Source of the DNA: Brevibacterium spongiae
GTDB taxonomy: Bacteria > Actinomycetota > Actinomycetes > Actinomycetales > Brevibacteriaceae
DNA length: 64,000 nt
Reading direction: 5' to 3'
NCBI RefSeq assembly: GCF_026168515.1
Contig: NZ_CP093443.1
Span: 3,906,001-3,970,000, forward strand
Translations under genes and position numbers: made by a program
Part shown: positions 62,154 through 64,000 of the stretch, piece after piece
How the letters are laid out: the number at the start of each line of letters is the position of its first letter
Numbering within the stretch: the first letter of the stretch is position 1
The notes under the pieces: generated by a model
What the model saw: the letters and a program-made list of their open reading frames with translations, nothing else
What the model was told of the DNA's origin: nothing
The model's database searches: none

Positions 62154-64000
62154 TCAGCTCGGGCGGTAGGCGTCGAGCTGCTGGGCGACGCGGATGTAGC
62201 CGAGGTGTGAGTACGCCTGCGGGTGGTTGCCCAAGTGCATCTCGGCGACGGGGTCGTACTCCTCCGACAGCAGTCCGGTGGGTCCAAGCAGGTCGTCGAC
62301 CTGCCGGAACAGATCCCAGGCATCGTCGATGCGGCCGACCTTGATGAAGGCTTCGATGAGCCACGTCGTGCAGATGTGGAATCCACCCTCGAGTCCGGGC
62401 AGCCCGTCGTCATACCGGTAGCGGAAGACAGTCGGGCCGACGCGCAGTTCGCGCTCGATCGCGTCGACGGTGGACACGAACCGCGGGTCGTCGGCGTCGA
62501 GCAGCCCCGAGAGGCCGACGAACAGCGCCGCCGAGTCCAGGTCCGTTTCACCGTAGGCGACGGTGAACGCCCCGACCTCCTCGTTGAAGCCATTGGTGAG
62601 CACGTCGTGGGCGATCTCCTCACGAAGCTGCCTCCACGCACCGGGCGGCTCCCGGTCGAACCGGTCCGCGATCCGCAGCGCCCGATCGACCGTCACCCAG
62701 CACATCACCCGCGTGTACACGTTGTGCTTCGGCGCACGCCGGGCCTCCCAGATCCCGTGATCGGCCTCGAACCACCGTTTGCCCACGGCTTCGACCATCT
62801 GACAGGTGAGAGTCCAATAGTCCTCGGGCAGCTCGCCGAGGTGGTCGCTGAGTTCGTCGAGGAGCTCCGTAACCGGGCCGAACACGTCCAGTTGGACCTG
62901 ATGTTCGGCGGCATTGCCGACCCGCACCGGCCGTGATCCGGCGTATCCGGGCAGGTGGTTGAGCACCGCCTCGGTAGTCAGCGCCGAACCGTCGACGGCG
63001 TAGAGCGGATGAAGCTGCTCGGGAGAGACCGTTCGCTCGAGGATGCCGGAGAGCCAGGAGAGGAAACCTTCGGCCTCACCGGTGGATCCGAGGGCCAGCA
63101 GGGCCCGAACGGTCATCGACCCGTCGCGCAGCCACGTGTACCGGTAGTCCCAGTTGCGGACACCGCCGATGCCCTCGGGCAGGGAGGTCGTGGGGGCGGC
63201 GAGGACTCCGCCGGTGGGTTCGTGGCACAGGGCGCGCAGGGTGATCGCGGAGCGGATGACCTCTTCACGGTGGTGGCTGGGCAGGGTGAGCGAGTCGACC
63301 CAGTTCGTCCAGAAATTCAGCGCGCGTTCGCGCACATGATGCTCGCCGCCGGTGGCCATATATCCGGCATCTCCCGTGCCCGATCCGCAGGCGAGGACGA
63401 GGACGACGGATCCGCCGGACTGCTGCGAGGGGACGACGGTCGCCGCGGCAGTGTGGGAGTCTCCGTTCTCGATGATGTCGAAGTCGATTCCGGGGGCGTG
63501 GAGTTCGATCGGCTCCGCGGTACCGAGCACCGCCACCCCGTCATCGGTCCTGGTCATGCGGGTGGGAACCGTGGCGTAGTCGAGTCTGGGTGCGAAGCGG
63601 ATACGGGTCGGGGTGTCGCCGGTGAGCACGCGGACGACGATCGTGTCGTCGCTGTGTCCGTCGACGGGAGCGAGGTAGTCCACACAGCTCAGCCCGGCCC
63701 ACCGGGTCTCGAGCAGGGTCGAGTTCCCGAGGTACCGCTGGGTCAGCGGGGCCGCCCCGTTTTCGGGGGAGACGGCGAAGAATCCGGCCGCCTCGGTGCC
63801 GAGGACCTCGGAGAACATCGATGCCGAGTGTGGCAGCGGGTGCGGCATCCAGCAGATGCTGCCGGCGGGGTCGATGAGCGCGGTCGACTGTCCGTTTCCG
63901 ATGAGGCTGTGCCGCTGGATCGGGGTGGCACGGCGCCCGAAGAGCCAGGATTTCCGCAGCTCGAACAGTGCACTGAGGACGATGGAGACTTCCGCCGGTG
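62154..64000 (-). CDS. GH15 family glucoamylase/trehalase-like enzyme, partial (runs off right edge)
   Basis: Glycoside hydrolase of the glucoamylase/trehalase clan; 615 codons are present and the frame is open at base 64000, so the N-terminus is missing. Visible motifs are RHSLIGNGQSTALIDPAGSI near the window edge, the substrate loop VRNWDYRYTWLRDGSMTVRA, VGNAAEHQVQLDVFGPVTE, RAPKHNVYTRVMCWVTVDRA and YGETDLDSAALFVGLSGLL at the C-terminus. An in-frame ATG at 63848 lies inside the conserved domain and is not the start. At least 33 residues precede the GH15 start motif, which leaves room for an extra N-terminal domain. Actinobacterial relatives act on trehalose or alpha-glucans; the substrate cannot be told here. 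Confidence 0.9.
   Translation of the reverse strand, partial: PAEVSIVLSALFELRKSWLFGRRATPIQRHSLIGNGQSTALIDPAGSICWMPHPLPHSASMFSEVLGTEAAGFFAVSPENGAAPLTQRYLGNSTLLETRWAGLSCVDYLAPVDGHSDDTIVVRVLTGDTPTRIRFAPRLDYATVPTRMTRTDDGVAVLGTAEPIELHAPGIDFDIIENGDSHTAAATVVPSQQSGGSVVLVLACGSGTGDAGYMATGGEHHVRERALNFWTNWVDSLTLPSHHREEVIRSAITLRALCHEPTGGVLAAPTTSLPEGIGGVRNWDYRYTWLRDGSMTVRALLALGSTGEAEGFLSWLSGILERTVSPEQLHPLYAVDGSALTTEAVLNHLPGYAGSRPVRVGNAAEHQVQLDVFGPVTELLDELSDHLGELPEDYWTLTCQMVEAVGKRWFEADHGIWEARRAPKHNVYTRVMCWVTVDRALRIADRFDREPPGAWRQLREEIAHDVLTNGFNEEVGAFTVAYGETDLDSAALFVGLSGLLDADDPRFVSTVDAIERELRVGPTVFRYRYDDGLPGLEGGFHICTTWLIEAFIKVGRIDDAWDLFRQVDDLLGPTGLLSEEYDPVAEMHLGNHPQAYSHLGYIRVAQQLDAYRPS

Overview
The window is high-GC, densely coded actinobacterial DNA. 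The evidence is the HU-type nucleoid protein, the Dcd and PurB types, LPXTG and lipoprotein signals, many GTG starts and the very frequent GTGA/ATGA/TGATG start-stop overlaps. A Micrococcales genus such as Brevibacterium fits, but that is an inference. It is chromosomal in character: no rRNA, tRNA, phage, transposase or CRISPR was recognised.

Layout. 1-8.8 kb (minus): a complete Mrp-type multisubunit Na+/H+ antiporter operon (mrpA-C-D-E-F-G), followed without a gap by an OmpR-type regulator and a histidine kinase that runs off the left edge. 8.9-10.7 kb: an unknown gene coupled to dcd. 11.0-14.8 kb (plus): an LPXTG wall protein, a protein that looks like a catalytically dead ABC ATPase, and a membrane-anchored unknown. 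14.8-24.6 kb: a thioredoxin/NHL-repeat protein, YggS, hydroxyisobutyrate dehydrogenase with a divergent LysR regulator, a hydroxybutyrate-type dehydrogenase, an MHS-type transporter and a CopD-CtaG fusion. 24.7-25.8 kb: HU and three cysteine-poor (zinc-independent type) ribosomal proteins S14, L33 and L28. 26.5-31.4 kb: a membrane protein and a branched-chain or pyruvate type 2-oxoacid dehydrogenase operon (E1alpha, E1beta, E2). 31.9-34.5 kb: three overlapping genes that resemble a type VII (WXG/ESX-like) secretion cargo set. 34.7-44 kb: purB, a lipoprotein, a second MHS transporter, an alpha/beta hydrolase, a sugar-lactone oxidase, an alanine-racemase-fold enzyme and an aldehyde dehydrogenase. 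44-49 kb: a class B penicillin-binding protein and a CitAB/DcuSR-type two-component system. 49-54 kb: a MOSC-reductase-ferredoxin fusion beside csoR-copZ-copA copper homeostasis genes. 54-59 kb: a lipoprotein-regulator-kinase operon arranged like streptomycete cseABC, followed by a VanY-like D,D-carboxypeptidase. 59-64 kb: DUF1990 protein, MaoC-like hydratase, a DUF559 nuclease-fold protein and a GH15 enzyme cut by the right edge.

Non-coding structure is unusually rich. Long inverted repeats, some with 24-28 bp arms, sit between convergent genes or after gene ends. Tandem repeats with exact periods of 22, 23, 31, 35 and 39 bp occur. About ten genes carry a short tandem copy of their own stop-codon region just downstream. 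The word CCGAGGCGG/CCGCCTCGG is strongly over-represented in several reading frames and in intergenic DNA. These DNA-level patterns, the pseudo-ABC protein and the Mrp-coupled signalling pair are the main points for follow-up.
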